DNA from: Engraulis encrasicolus
Lineage: Eukaryota; Chordata; Actinopteri; Clupeiformes; Engraulidae
Assembly: GCF_034702125.1 (NCBI RefSeq)
Contig: NW_026945753.1
Coordinates: 157,001 to 221,000 of the forward strand
Length of the DNA: 64,000 nucleotides
Reading direction: 5' to 3'
Part shown: in pieces, positions 13,230 through 24,645 of the stretch
How positions within the stretch are numbered: the stretch's first letter is position 1
Layout of the letters: each line of letters begins with the position of its first letter
Position numbers and translations under genes: made by a program
Notes under the pieces: generated by a model
What the model saw: only the letters and a program-made list of their open reading frames with translations
What the model was told of the DNA's origin: nothing
The model's database searches: none

Positions 13230-14080
13230 TGTGTTTAGGATGCAGATTTGTGATGAAAGGAAACGTAATTTATGTTGCTTCATTTCAGTAATGCATTGAA
13301 CATGTGATTACTAGCAAACTTTCTTTCTTTCTCTGTACATGTTTACTGAGATACATTTTCTGTATTGTGCTTAAAGTTTCACAGAACTGGTTGCTGATTA
13401 ACAAGGATTAAAACACCTAAGATTGTACATCTTGGTTCCGACCCTTCCTTCAGTAGTCATCTGTTAGCTATCTGTCGAGTTGTGTGCCCATACCCAACGG
13501 GGACAGAATAATTGCTTTAAATCTACAAACCTTGGTCAATACAATTTTAAAGGCCAAACTTCCGATAAAACTCAGTTTTTACTCACTCCTTTCGAAGATC
13601 GGACGGTCACCCCAAGTTAAACTCACTTGCAAGGCTCTCATAGCGGTGCGTCAACTCTCCTGGCTGTGTTTCCCGGTGTTTCCCAATTTACATAAATAAT
13701 GCAGAGAAACGAGCGAATCACGAAAGCCTTTCTGTGTTTCGTCACGTCGAAAGAAGGCGTTGCCCACAAAGGTTTATATCGACCCATTTATCTAAAAACA
13801 TGTCGGTAATTTTTTTCTGCTTGTTTTCAAAACAAGCAACGTCTGGTGCCCCGAAACATAGCTTAGCTTAGCTATCAGCTGGTTGCTACTCTCAGGTACA
13901 CACACAGCACAAAGCCTCATACATAAAGCCTGCTCACTCCGGTTGCTCCCTGGCTGCAGCTGGCCTAGGGGTCGCTGTCGAAAGAGCACAGCCCTGAATG
14001 GAGCCTGCATGCCTCCGTTGGCGCCCCTATAGTGCAGTACCACCGGGGGAAGTGGCGCCTCTGTTTCCCATTACAATCTC
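13230..14080. other. Intergenic, nothing recognised
   Basis: No gene or repeat is recognised. The last 150 bp become richer in G and C just before the CCAAT-bearing tandem repeat at 14084. Confidence 0.4.
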
Positions 14081-14083
14081 TAC

Positions 14084-14163
14084 GAGAGCAGGAGGAGTGA
14101 GCCAATCAGAGACGCGTTTCTTTGAGAGCAGGAGGAGTGAGCCAATCAGGGACGCATTTCCAC
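14084..14163 (+). promoter_or_regulatory. 40-bp tandem duplication, each copy with a CCAAT box
   Basis: Two 40-bp units (14084-14123 and 14124-14163) each contain GAGAGCAGGAGGAGTGAGCC followed by AATCAG and GACGC. GCCAATCAG is a good NF-Y (CCAAT-box) site, and GACGC is CRE-like. The surroundings are locally GC-rich. No transcript start can be assigned. It lies just past the visible 3' end of gene D, so it could serve an unseen plus-strand transcript or simply be a repeat. Confidence 0.35.
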
Positions 14164-14304
14164 GAGAAACACGGAACACTCTCTCGTTTCTCCACAAGCC
14201 ACCTTGCCAGCTTGCAAAAACGTCTTGAAACAAAGCAACCAGAACGTTTTTTAAAACAGGACCAACGCGTAACACATTCAATAACAATTGGGAACACGGC
14301 AATA

Positions 14305-17086
14305 TTAATTAAATGACGTTGAGAGGCCATTTTTAAGGCTATTAAAAACTTGCCCAAACTCACCCATCTGTGATCGTAGGGACTCACTATCCTTCTTCAC
14401 TGCCATCATCCTCTCTTTAACCCTTTCTTCATCTAGTCTACGCTTGTGCTCTAACTGTTCCTTTCTCAGTCTATCCATCTCAAAACACTGTCCTCTGTTT
14501 GAACATGGCAAACAAAAATGGCAATTGTTGGAAATAAGAACAAAAAAAGTCCACACTCACCCATCCCTGATCTGATTGATTCTCTGTCTCTCTTCACCTT
14601 CATCATCCTCTCTTTCACATTCTCTTCATCTCTCCTTCTCTTCTGCTCCAACTCTTCTATTCTCTTTCTCTCCATCTCATAACACTGTCCTCTGTTTGCT
14701 GCCACCATCTCTTCTATCTTCTCCATCAGCTGTTTGACCTGCATGTGGTGATCTCTCCTCTCGTTGTTGAGGACATGGTATCTGTTCCCACATTTCTCTA
14801 TCAGCCACTGCAGACTCTCTCCTTCACTCTCAATGTGCTGCTCAATGGGTGTTTCTCCCAGCCGGTCTCCACGAGTGAACAGCACTATAGTGTGTCTCCA
14901 CACTCTCTCACCCAGAAGCTTCAGGTGTTCCTGCACTGATCTTCTCAGTTTGTCTGTGAATGATCTATTCACACCTATGATCAGCAGCAGAGCGTGGGGT
15001 CCAGGAGGACAAAGAGACACACTGAGCTCAATATCCTCTTTGGACATGCTGGGTGTGTCTTCTGTTGTTACAGTATTCCATCCTGGAGCTTCGACCACAG
15101 TGATATGTCGCCTTGCTACTTCTCTGTGTTTCTTTACACACTGAGCTGTTCTCCCTACAGTATCAAACTCCTCTCTGCACAGAATGGCGTTTCCTGATGA
15201 ACTTTTCCCTTCACCACTGATTCCCAGCAGCACAATCCTCAACTCTGGCAGATGATGAGAGTCACCTGACAGGAAGAAACACTTGTTAAAGTCATACTAA
15301 TTCCGCTATTTTACTATGGGCAATCTAATAAATTATAAAGCTGGAAAAAAAACGGTCAGTATGTTTCATTATCAGTACAGTATGTCATACATAAATGTAC
15401 TATTGCATCTGTTGTATGATATCTGGGGCAGCCGTGGCCTAATGGTTAGGGAGTTGGTCTTGGAATCAGAAGGTTTTGCATGTATTTCCCAAAAGATTGA
15501 AACAAAACTATATATTTTGTTTAAAGGAGAAGTCCACTTTTTTGAACATTAAGGCCATTTTCTGAGTGGTCTGCAATGTTTTAGAGTCCCCCTCACCGTT
15601 TATTTCATGTTTGCTGCAGTCTCTGTTATTTGGCTTATTTGGATTTGATCTCAACCAGCTTTAGAATGGCCGTCTATGGGCACCTGCAACTCTGTTCTTA
15701 AAATCACCTTTAACATTTATTTTCAAGAATATGCAACTCACCAAGTGTTCAGCAGTATTCACTGGTATTCCTTAACAATTTTTGTAGCGAAATATGGCAT
15801 CTGTCGTGTTTTATGTGTGTTTTATGTAGCAATTTGTAAATTAAGTTTCACTTTCACTTTCACTTTCTTTCACAAAATGGCAAATAAAAAATTACAGAAG
15901 CCATATTTCGCCGTGAAACTTGTTAGGGACTGCTAGTGACCACCCCTAACCACTTTGTGAGCTGTAGACTTTCGAAAACAAGTGTTTCAGGTGATTTTAA
16001 GAACAGAGTTGCAGGTGCCCATAGACGGCCATTCTAAAGCTGGTTGAGATAGAATCCAAATTAGCCAAAGAACAGAGACCGCAGCAAACATGAAATAAAC
16101 GGTGAGGGGGACTCTAAAACATTGCAGACCACTCAGAAAATGGCCTTAATGTTCAAAAAAGTGTACTTCTCCTTTAAAAGAGCAAACTCACCAATCTGTG
16201 ATCTGAGTGATTCTCTCTTTCTCTTCACCTTCGTCATCCTCTCTTTTCCTCTCTCTTCATCTCTCCTCCTCTTCTTCTTCAACTCTTCTATTCTCCTTCT
16301 CTCCACCTCATAACAGTGTCCTCTGTTTGCTGCCACCATCTCTTCTATCTTCTCCATCAGCTGTGTGACCTGCGTGTGGTCATCTCTCCTCTTGTTGTTG
16401 AAGACATGATATCTGTTCCCACATTTCTCTACCAGCCACTGCACACTCTCTCCTTCCTTCTCAATGTGCTGCTCAATGGGTTCGTCTCCCAGCCAGTCTC
16501 CCCAGGTGAAAAGCAATATAGTGTGACTCCACACTCTCTCACCCAGAAGCTCCAAGTGTTGCTGCACTGATCTTCTGTGTTCCGCTGTGAATGATTCAGC
16601 CAAATCTATGACCAGCAGTATAGCGTAGGGTCCAGGAGGACACAGAGAGACACTGAGCTCAATCTCCTCTTTGGTCATGCTGGGTGTGTCTTCTGTAGCC
16701 AAGACATTCCATCCTGGAGTCTCCACCACAGTGACATGTCTTCCTGCTACTTCTCCCCGTCTCTTCACACTCTGAGCTGTTCTCTCTACAGTACCAAACT
16801 CCTCTCTGCCCAGGATGGTGTTTCCTGATGAACTCTTCCCAGACTGTATGTGTCCCAGCAGCACAATCCTCAGGTCTCTTTCATCAGGGTCATCATGATC
16901 TGACAGAACTGCTAGCGAATAGTCATGGAAAACAATTCAGAACATTACTGCAATATCTCAGTAGAGTTTTTTTAGTAGACACAGTACACAGCCGCACACA
17001 CACATGCACACACGCACACGCATACGCATGCGCACACACACACACACACACGCACGCACATGCGCACACACACAAACAAAGACACA

Positions 17087-17175
<89 letters not shown>

Positions 17176-17511
17176 CTTTGTATACTGCACATGCATACGG
17201 TACATACCTATCACATTATGTGTACACACCTTGTAACACACAGTATTTGTTGCATCTGAACTTTCAGAGTGTAAACATTCAAAGCAGTTTGTGTGCATTT
17301 TTGTGATAATAACATTTAACTGGATTGCACTTCACTCACGATGTGAAAATTGTCAAGCAAATAAAATAAAGTACACAAAGATGATTTTAGTGTGCATATA
17401 GGCTACTTTTCTTTATTTTTTTTACAGTGAAAACAATATTGCCATAGGAGAAGCCGTAAACCGTAAAGCCGTAAACTCACCAGCATGAGGCCTGGTCTCA
17501 GAGGACGCCAT
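14305..17511 (-). CDS. Gene D: tandem double-AIG1 (GIMAP-like) GTPase
   Basis: GIMAP proteins are AIG1-type GTPases that assemble on membranes in lymphocytes. I read four coding exons on the minus strand: 17511-17481, 16899-16192, 15265-14561 and 14492-14364. All junctions are phase 1 with AG/GT borders, and the join stays open for 524 residues. Residues 1-10 are a short leader (MASSETRPHA). Residues 11-246 and 247-481 are two complete AIG1 domains, each followed by a basic coil. Residues 482-524 repeat the coil. G1 is intact in both domains (G26x4G31K32S33 and G261x4G266K267S268). G3 reads ETPG and EAPG, and G4 reads TWGD and TRGD. No further exon is visible downstream; if the last donor is not used, the frame runs to a stop at 14305. 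The layout resembles the multi-AIG1 plan of GIMAP8. No transmembrane segment is evident. Confidence 0.75.
14364..14492 (-). CDS. Gene D exon 4: duplicated coiled-coil mini-exon
   Basis: This 129-nt, 43-residue, phase 1-1 exon begins GQCFEMDRLRKEQL and ends SLRSQM. It repeats only the last fifth of the AIG1 exons (compare GQCYEMERKRIEEL in exon 3). The usable acceptor is an AG inside what was coding sequence (AACAGAG/GACAG), so a partial exon copy seems to have gained a splice site. If the donor is skipped, the frame continues 19 more codons to a stop at 14305. Confidence 0.6.
14561..15265 (-). CDS. Gene D exon 3: second AIG1 GTPase domain
   Basis: This 705-nt symmetric exon begins after TTCCTGTCAG and ends at GGGATGG/GTGAGT. 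It encodes residues 247-481. G1 is GISGEGKSSSGNAIL, G3 is VVEAPGW, and G4 is VLFTRGDRLG. It is close in sequence to exon 2 from end to end, so it arose by tandem exon duplication. It could instead be the main exon of a separate gene, but no leader exon lies between 15265 and 16192 and the phases match, so one gene is the simpler reading. Confidence 0.8.
15425..15490 (+). repeat. tRNA-derived SINE head fragment
   Basis: The sequence GCAGCCGTGGCCTAATGGTT carries an A-box-like segment of a SINE type common in teleosts. The B box is decayed and there is no body. It lies in the intron between gene D exons 2 and 3. Confidence 0.6.
15521..16177. mobile_element. MITE with ~190-bp terminal inverted repeats, TTAA-flanked
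   Basis: The left arm (15521-15712) starts TTAAAGGAGAAGTCCACTTT and the right arm (15987-16177) is its near-exact reverse complement, ending ACTTCTCCTTTAA. TTAA at both ends fits a piggyBac-type target site. There is no transposase frame. It fills 657 of the 926 bp between gene D exons 2 and 3, and its right end is 14 bp from the exon 2 donor. A smaller diverged relative is at 52427-52551. Confidence 0.8.
16192..16899 (-). CDS. Gene D exon 2: first AIG1 GTPase domain
   Basis: This 708-nt symmetric phase 1-1 exon has its acceptor after GTTCTGTCAG and its donor at ATTG/GTGAG. It encodes residues 11-246. G1 is GHIQSGKSSSGNTILG, a canonical P-loop with the Mg-binding Ser. G3 is VVETPGW, G4 is LLFTWGDWLG, and the conserved EKCGNRYH block sits at the G5 position. 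The last 55 residues are a basic coil rich in RRR/KKK. The donor lies 14 bp from the end of the MITE at 15521-16177. Confidence 0.85.
16998..17174. repeat. (AC)n microsatellite in gene D intron 1
   Basis: An imperfect AC run with CG and CAT interruptions becomes pure from about 17090. In the sense of gene D it reads (GU)n, 99 bp upstream of the exon 2 acceptor. Confidence 0.95.
17481..17511 (-). CDS. Gene D exon 1: start codon and leader
   Basis: This 31-nt coding stretch begins ATGGCG in an ACCAATGG start context and ends phase 1 at a GTGAGT donor. It encodes ten residues plus one base. Joining it to 16899 makes the split codon Asp and keeps the frame open. Short leader exons ahead of a single large AIG1 exon are common in fish GIMAP genes. 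Gene A has an equivalent leader at 26693-26717. Confidence 0.65.
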
Positions 17512-17794
17512 TGGTCACCACTTATTGGAGTTGAAGACAATAATGTTTTCATTCACACACCTACAGTACAATGTGAGATCATATTGTCAATATAATGTGA
17601 GTTTGTATATTATTTAACCTGGTTCTCGCGTGATGGTTGTTACCAACCATCTGGAACATTGTAAATGGCTTAGCTTTGGAAAGGCGCATGTGTGTTCAAA
17701 ACAGTTCGAACCTGATAGGAGTATCCACGCGTAATATGAGTTTGTAGTCAGTGCACATAATATTGGCATTGGCTATGAAGAGGTTCAGAATTAG

Positions 17795-17812
17795 ACTCAC
17801 CAGTATGAGACC
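17795..17812 (-). other. Second leader-exon-like donor segment
   Basis: On the minus strand CCAGGTCTCATACTG/GTGAGTCTA closely matches the end of gene D exon 1 (CCAGGCCTCATGCTG/GTGAGTTTA). In the phase 1 frame there is no ATG, and a stop lies 12 codons upstream, so it looks like a decayed duplicate of the leader exon. It could also be a 5' untranslated exon. Confidence 0.4.
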
Positions 17813-17814
17813 TG

Positions 17815-18335
17815 GAGCATGAGACTATTGTTCTTTACTTTTCCCAGTTCACAAATATGGTCTTTTCATGTGATGACAGAGTTGAACCAGAACGTTTCAT
17901 TCAACTGTATTTTAACATTTCTAGGTTCAGCTCAGAGGATTCGTGCTTGGGCTATTCAAAAAACAATGGAAAAGCTTTCAATTCTGTTCTGTGAACCGGT
18001 TCAAAGACTTGCCCAGGAAAATGACTTTCACATTTACTTGGTTACAAACAACAGTATTAAATGGAATTTAAATGTAATATTCACCAAAAGACCAAAAGAG
18101 AGTATAAGACTTTCTTGAAATGTTTTGTATGTACTGTACTTACATGTCTGTCTCCTCATCTGCTGCGTAGGTGAATGTGGTGTTTGTCTCTGTGTTTGTG
18201 TGTCTTTTCCTGCCTGAGTATCTGAAATCAGAACTATGACATCAGAAACAGGTAGAGCTGGTCAGGTGAGATCTGGCAGGGTTTGTGTCACAGACGGTTG
18301 GCTCCTTACTAGCACACAGTCCTTCACATACGTAA
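17815..18335. other. Upstream region of gene D, possible 5' exon
   Basis: Mostly single-copy-looking DNA. On the minus strand 18167-18149 reads CAGATGAGGAGACAGACAT between a CCTACGCAG acceptor and a GTAAGT donor, so it may be an untranslated or alternative 5' exon of gene D. There is no other support. Confidence 0.25.
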
Positions 18336-18338
18336 ATG

Positions 18339-18339
<1 letters not shown>

Positions 18340-18414
<75 letters not shown>

Positions 18415-18417
18415 GCA

Positions 18418-18481
<64 letters not shown>

Positions 18482-18610
18482 GACACAGATGCACATACAC
18501 AGAGACAGACACACACACACACACGCGCACACACACGCACAGACACAGACGCACACACACACACGACACACAAGCATAATACACACACGTGCACACACAC
18601 ACACACACAT
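18340..18610. repeat. (AC)n compound microsatellite
   Basis: Long pure AC runs (about 18340-18412 and 18419-18478) are followed by interrupted ACAG/ACGC units to 18610. Confidence 0.96.
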
Positions 18611-19240
18611 GCATTCACATTCAGTAGTGTGGGTTTTATTTTTATGAATAACCTAGATGTTGACAAAGGGGTCAATTGTCCTAGGCCCAGGTAGATATTG
18701 GGCTCAGAATTGGATTCTCATAGCATTGTATGTTTTGGATAGGGGGCCCCATTCAGATGTATTAGTCCTGGGCCAGGTAAAAGCTGTCAGCGGCTCTGAC
18801 CTCACTGATTACAGTAAACTGAAGTAGACGACTCCTTTCCACCATGAGGAGTTCCAACCCCACTGAATAAGCTGCTGACATTCATATGAAAATCAAAGGG
18901 AGGGACACTAACCTCGCTGATTAAATTGATCCTGTGATCATTCATATAAATACCAGAGGGTACCTCTGACCGACTTTTTCAAATGAAGCCGTGACCATTT
19001 CATATCAGCATAAGAGATTAACTGAAGCTGTGCACACACCTCTCCACCAGAGGGAGCCATTGACCAAACGGTTTAGGCTGTGTCTGTTCATGTCATTTCA
19101 TTATATTTCATTGCACTTAGCCAACGCTTTCATCCGAAGCGACATACAGATAATCACAGGTATTGGTTACAGGGTATTGGTTGCAGTCCCTGCAGCAATG
19201 TGGTGTTAGGCGGTAGGTGGGTTAGGTGGTACCCAAGTGG

Positions 19241-19694
19241 TGGAACAGTCTCCCAGAGGCAGCAAGACTAAGCACATCTCTTGCAGCCTTCAAGAAACAA
19301 CTAAAGACATTCCTCTTTCGAGAGAATCTACTAGACTAATGCTTGAACTGGCCTTGCCCCAGGGCAGACTCCTGACATGATGTTTAGTTTAGTTTAGTTT
19401 AGTTTAGTTTAGTTTAGTTTAGTTTAGTTTAGTTTAGTTTAGTTTAGTTTAGTTTAGTTTAGTTTGTGTGTGTGTGTGCTTGTGTGTGTGTGTACTCGTT
19501 ATTTACTCTTTATGATTTAAAAAAAACAAAAAAAAACAAAAAAAAACTAACCCTCTTTGCAACTGCACTTGTTGTTCTGTATATCTCCTGTGCACTTTGT
19601 ATTTGCTTGTGATGTTGGCTTGATTATGTCCTCTTTTGAAAGTCGCTTTGGTTATAAAGCGTCTGCCAAATGCAATGTAATGTAATGTAATGTA
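19241..19694 (+). mobile_element. L2-like LINE 3' fragment
   Basis: Frame 19241-19339 reads WNSLPEAARLSTSLAAFKKQ and continues to FLFRENLLD and a stop. That is the familiar C-terminal end of LINE ORF2 in vertebrates (WNSLP...FK..LK..LF). After an inserted AGTTT array and A-rich tract, the 3' UTR ends AAGCGTCTGCCAAATGCAATG with TGTAA repeats, a LINE-type 3' tail. The 5' part is truncated. Confidence 0.75.
19382..19466. repeat. (AGTTT)n pentanucleotide array
   Basis: About 17 perfect TTTAG/AGTTT units lie inside the LINE 3' region, followed by a short GT run. Confidence 0.97.
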
Positions 19695-19794
19695 GGCGCC
19701 TTGAGCAAGGTGACATCAGCTATGGAAGGAGGTGTAGGGAGCGGTACATATCCATATAGAGTCATTGACACTAAAGTTGATTTTTAGTACACAG

Positions 19795-19853
19795 AGTAGA
19801 GTAGAGTAGAGTAGAGTAGAGTAGAGTAGTGTAGAGTAGAGTAGCGTAGAGTT
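19795..19853. repeat. (GAGTA)n pentanucleotide array
   Basis: About twelve AGAGT units with two substitutions. Confidence 0.95.
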
Positions 19854-19937
19854 GGAAGAGTGTTTTTTATTCTGCTTTTTTATTCTGCCATCTAGTGGTG
19901 AACTGCTGAGTTGCAAGAGGATCACATCACTTATTTA

Positions 19938-20222
19938 TTACCTCCACCAAGGACTTTACTGTTTGTTTGTCTGTTTGTCAAAAAGTCATGAGCCGATTGG
20001 GATGAAATTCTGTGGAGTTGTTGGAAATGACAAAAAAAAACAAGTGATTGAATTTTGGAGGTGATCCGTATCATGATCCGGAACCAGGACTTAAAAAAAA
20101 AAAAAAAAAAAAGATTCTTCATCATTGCGGGATATGGTGAACTTTGACATCCATAGTCAAATGTTCTATCAGACAGACAGCTTCTTTGGCATAGCTGAGC
20201 ACTCTGAGTGCATTTCTAGTTT
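19938..20222 (+). repeat. Dispersed teleost repeat (TTACCTCCACCAAGG type)
   Basis: This stretch begins TTACCTCCACCAAGGAC, passes through GATGAAATTCTGTGG and GGTGATCCG, and ends GAGTGCATTTCTAGTTT. It is a form I recognise as a very common fish interspersed repeat. No frame is open. Confidence 0.55.
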
Positions 20223-20384
20223 CTATACTGAATTAATAGAGATATCAGAGACACTCTGAGATGTTAGGTCAACATGTTATTGTCCTGATCCTCTCTGCCT
20301 TCACTCCCTCCACTGATATAGAGATCAGACATGCATTATAATGGTGTAGCCTCTATCCCCAAGAAAAGGATTATTTTTTGTATT

Positions 20385-20870
20385 ACATTACACATAGCTG
20401 AAGCTTTTATCCAAACCAACTTACAGTTATTGTACGTACAGGGTATTGGTTACAGTCCCTTGAGCAGGGTGGGAAAAAAGGGCCTTCCTCAAGGGGGCCA
20501 CATTCAACAAGTGAGGTAGGGAGTGGAGGAGTAGGAATGAAACCTGCAACCCTGATCCTGCTGCTGTGATTATTTAATGACATTACTGTGACTGGCATGC
20601 AAGTCAGAGCAGTCAGAGCATTGTCACTCCATCACAGTTCATATAGCCTACGCTTTTAAAAATAAAACATGATCTGATTATTTTAGTGCATGCCTGCGTG
20701 CCTGCGTGCCTGCGCCATGCGTGTGTGCGTGCATGTGTGTGATTATTTAATGACATTACTGTGACTGACAAGCAAGTCAGACTGACAAGCAAGTCACAGA
20801 ACACCTTAGGATTGTCACTCCATCACATTTCATATACACTTTTTGAAAATAAAACATAATCTGACTATTT
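20385..20870. repeat. Interspersed repeat followed by ~175-bp tandem duplication
   Basis: The part to about 20560 contains ATTACATTACACATAGC and CCAACTTACAG, a common fish interspersed repeat end. Then GATTATTTAATGACATTACT starts two copies of one unit (20566-20684 and 20741-20870), which share CAAGTCAG, ATTGTCACTCCATCACA and AAAATAAAACAT. A GCGTGCCT array lies between them. Confidence 0.6.
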
Positions 20871-21067
20871 TGGGGTGTGTGTGAGTGTGTGCGTGCGTGC
20901 GTGTTTGTGCACGCATTCCCATGGTTGCTTGAAAGTGCTTTTGGGTGATTGTACTTGTTAACAGGATGTAACCTAATGCTGGTAGTGTGTCATGAAGACA
21001 GTGGAGTTACTCAGGAGAATAACAACAACACTACCCCAGCAAAAGGGGTCAAAACATGTGGGGTCCA

Positions 21068-21716
21068 GGGGCCTCATTTATCAAGCGTTCTTAAGCACAG
21101 ATCTGTGCGTAAAGCGTGCGTGCGATCATTCCTGAGCAAAGTGTGGGATTTATGAACATGTACTTGAACGTAGAAATGTGCCTAAATCTACGCACACCTC
21201 AGACCATGCGTGCGAGTGGAAGAAACAGGAAATTGCAAATAATATTGACCGTGCAAGCTACAGTTTGCTTTGAATGACAATGGAGTATGACAGTGTGCTA
21301 TTTTACAGTGTTTTCGTTCATGTGTGTCTCCTTCTTTTACTTATTTTGAAACACGGTCCTCCTCCTGTCGAGAGCACCTCCACTTCTGCCACAGAAATGG
21401 TTCTATCTCCGCACTTCCCGCCAGCGCTTCGACTGGCGCGTGTGTCCGCGTGTGTTCATGTGTGTCCGAACAGGGTGGCACCTTCGAATTAATATGGCAT
21501 TTGAATATATTAGCTTCGGGATGCTAATTACCCCGAATGCGCGCGTGCACAGTGATTTGGAAGGTGTGGGGTTTATCATGCAGACGTGTGCGTAGGAGCA
21601 GCCAACGCATGTTTGATAAATGCCGATACATTTTTCTGTACATGCGAACATTCTAAATTTCACTCCTAAGACACAATTCAGAAGACATTCTACGAACTGA
21701 TGATAAATGAGGCCCC
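21068..21716. mobile_element. MITE with GGGGCCTCATTTATCA termini
   Basis: The left end GGGGCCTCATTTATCA and right end TGATAAATGAGGCCCC are perfect inverted repeats about 650 bp apart. Subterminal parts rich in TGCGTGCG are related. There is no coding capacity. This terminal sequence is widespread in fish. I could not settle the target-site duplication. Confidence 0.75.
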
Positions 21717-21786
21717 AGGATTTGGGCCCCACATGGAGCGAGGTCCCCACCTTGTTGTCAGTGGTCTCACAAAGGTAGATTGGTGC

Positions 21787-21896
<110 letters not shown>

Positions 21897-22034
21897 CATG
21901 CTTTAGTGCTATCCAGTGGTGACCTGTATGAAGTGCAAGAGGATCAGGCTGTTGTTTATGCTGACTGGAGTGTGATAACGGATAGCAGAGACGCTCTAAT
22001 GTAACAGAGGGGAAGCACATATAGTTCATATCAC

Positions 22035-22099
22035 ACTCACACACACACACACACACACACACGCACATGCACACGCACACACACACACACACATACACA

Positions 22100-22134
<35 letters not shown>

Positions 22135-22135
22135 G

Positions 22136-22205
<70 letters not shown>

Positions 22206-22212
22206 CGCACAC
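22035..22212. repeat. (AC)n compound microsatellite
   Basis: AC runs interrupted by GC, AT and CCCGAG units. Confidence 0.96.
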
Positions 22213-22361
22213 ACTCAGTCTAACACATAACGAATCATCTGTTATGTCATGCAATCTCTGCTTTCTCTATCACTCTCCAGTGTATCCAAACAGCATGATC
22301 ATGTTACAGTCAACACAGCAGTCATGGGATGGTGGTTAAAAGTAGAGGACGATTACATACA

Positions 22362-22463
22362 CAGTAAATCTTGCGGTGTTTATTCAACACTTCGAGAGTT
22401 CATTTAAGTCCAAATATATCAAATCAACTCTCTAAGTGTTAAATGAGCACTGCAGAATTTACT
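22362..22463. mobile_element. Short hairpin MITE
   Basis: CAGTAAATCTTGCGGTG...CACTTCGAGAGTT is roughly the inverse of AACTCTCTAAGTG...CTGCAGAATTTACT. The result is a 100-bp hairpin of a kind frequent in teleosts. Confidence 0.5.
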
Positions 22464-22599
22464 AGGATGTGTATAATTATGCTGCTCATTGCAACTCTGC
22501 TTGGAGATTGGAGACTTTCACGAATGTGTACTGAGTAGGTTCATAAACCGAGTAGGTTATTTGCTGGTGTAAACAAAGTATAGTAGGCCCCATGTTTTG

Positions 22600-23026
22600 A
22601 AACTTAAAAGACACTGTGTGAGATTTGTTGTTGTTTACTTCGAGAATTCATGCTGCCCATTTACTAATGTTACCTTTATCATGAGTACTTACCACCACCA
22701 TCAAATTCTAGGTATTCATTATGACTGGAAAAATTGCACTTTTCATACATGAAAAGGGGGATCTTCTCCATGGTCCGCCATTTTGAATTTCCAAAAATAG
22801 CCAATTTTAGCTGCAAAAATGACTGTACTTGGACCATACTAGAAAATATTTGTTTATTACTAAGTAAACTTTCATGTAAAGATAACATTTGGCAACAGGC
22901 AGCGCAGTTTCAATGAGCAGCATAGTTGCAGTACCTTTTTTGACCATTTCCTGCACAGTGTCCCTTTAAGGGTGCTCAAGACAAACGGTCATCGTCATGT
23001 GAATGTGAACCTTCCAAGAAATGCTC
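22600..23026. repeat. Possible MITE tail ending in TCCCTTTAAG
   Basis: The segment runs from about 22680 to CACAGTGTCCCTTTAAGG near 22972, a sequence type that ends many TTAA-flanked fish MITEs. I did not find the opposite end, so the call is weak. Confidence 0.3.
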
Positions 23027-23386
<360 letters not shown>

Positions 23387-23587
23387 TAAAACTGATGAAG
23401 AGTCTGTGTGTTTGAGGGTCTCATAAGCCTTTGTCCTTGTTCTCATAATGAGGTTGGATGTTGTCTTGCCGGATGAAGTTGGAGACAAAAGCTTACATAC
23501 AGTACGTAATAAGTTAATAATCATATTGGACTGCACAAACACAAGCTCATGTTATCTGTGACCCTTCATCCCAAACGAACCTGATGA

Positions 23588-23944
<357 letters not shown>

Positions 23945-23999
23945 ACTGTTAACTTTATCCACCCTAATAAAGAAGTTTGTGACCTGAAAAGGTGGTTAT

Positions 24000-24306
24000 A
24001 AACCAATCAAACTACATGGTGACGCAGACTAACCAATCGGGTTCCTCCTGCTGGTATCTGAAACTGACAAGGGACGCACAGTTAGAACGAGTGGAAGATT
24101 GGATGCGGAATTAAGGACCAGGGGAGAAGAACTGAATTAGAACAAGTGGAAGAAAAAGAAGAGTATTAGATCCGGTGGTCAGAATGGACTGATGAAACAA
24201 GGAGGAGAGAGGAGAGAGAAAGGTATCTGTCAGGAACTGAAGAGAAGACAGGGGAAAGACGAGAAGCTTCCTGAAGAGTAGAGGGGCTGATTAGCCTCCA
24301 GCCAAG
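24000..24306 (+). promoter_or_regulatory. Possible gene A promoter and 5' untranslated exon
   Basis: Two CCAAT boxes (AACCAATCA at 24001 and AACCAATCG at 24031) flank GTGACGCA, a CRE-like element. About 275 bp downstream the sequence CCTCCAGCCAAG/GTAGGC resembles a donor site. The first visible coding exon of gene A at 26684 has its own acceptor, so an upstream exon must exist, and this is the best candidate I see. It sits in the loop of the inverted duplication. No TATA box is obvious. Confidence 0.3.
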
Positions 24307-24645
24307 GTAGGCTAATGTTTCCAGATGTTTACAGTAGGTTATTGTGATCTGAATATGTGTGTGCATTATTCTGAAATACCTCCTGTTACATTTCCTGCAA
24401 AAGACAAAGATCAGCAAGGTCGGCGTCTCCACTGCGCCTACACTTTTGACCCGTGTGCTTGGTGCGTCTGCTCCCAAAAAGTAGTAATCACTTGAGGTAA
24501 TGAAAAGAGGATAGGCACACAAAGGCTTGTGTGAAAAAATGTATGCTGTAGCCGAAAATTTACAACAGAAATCAGATGTTAAACTCGAGAAACATTGCGG
24601 ACCTAGTCCATTCTCAATGTGTCCAGGACTGCACAACCATCTAAA

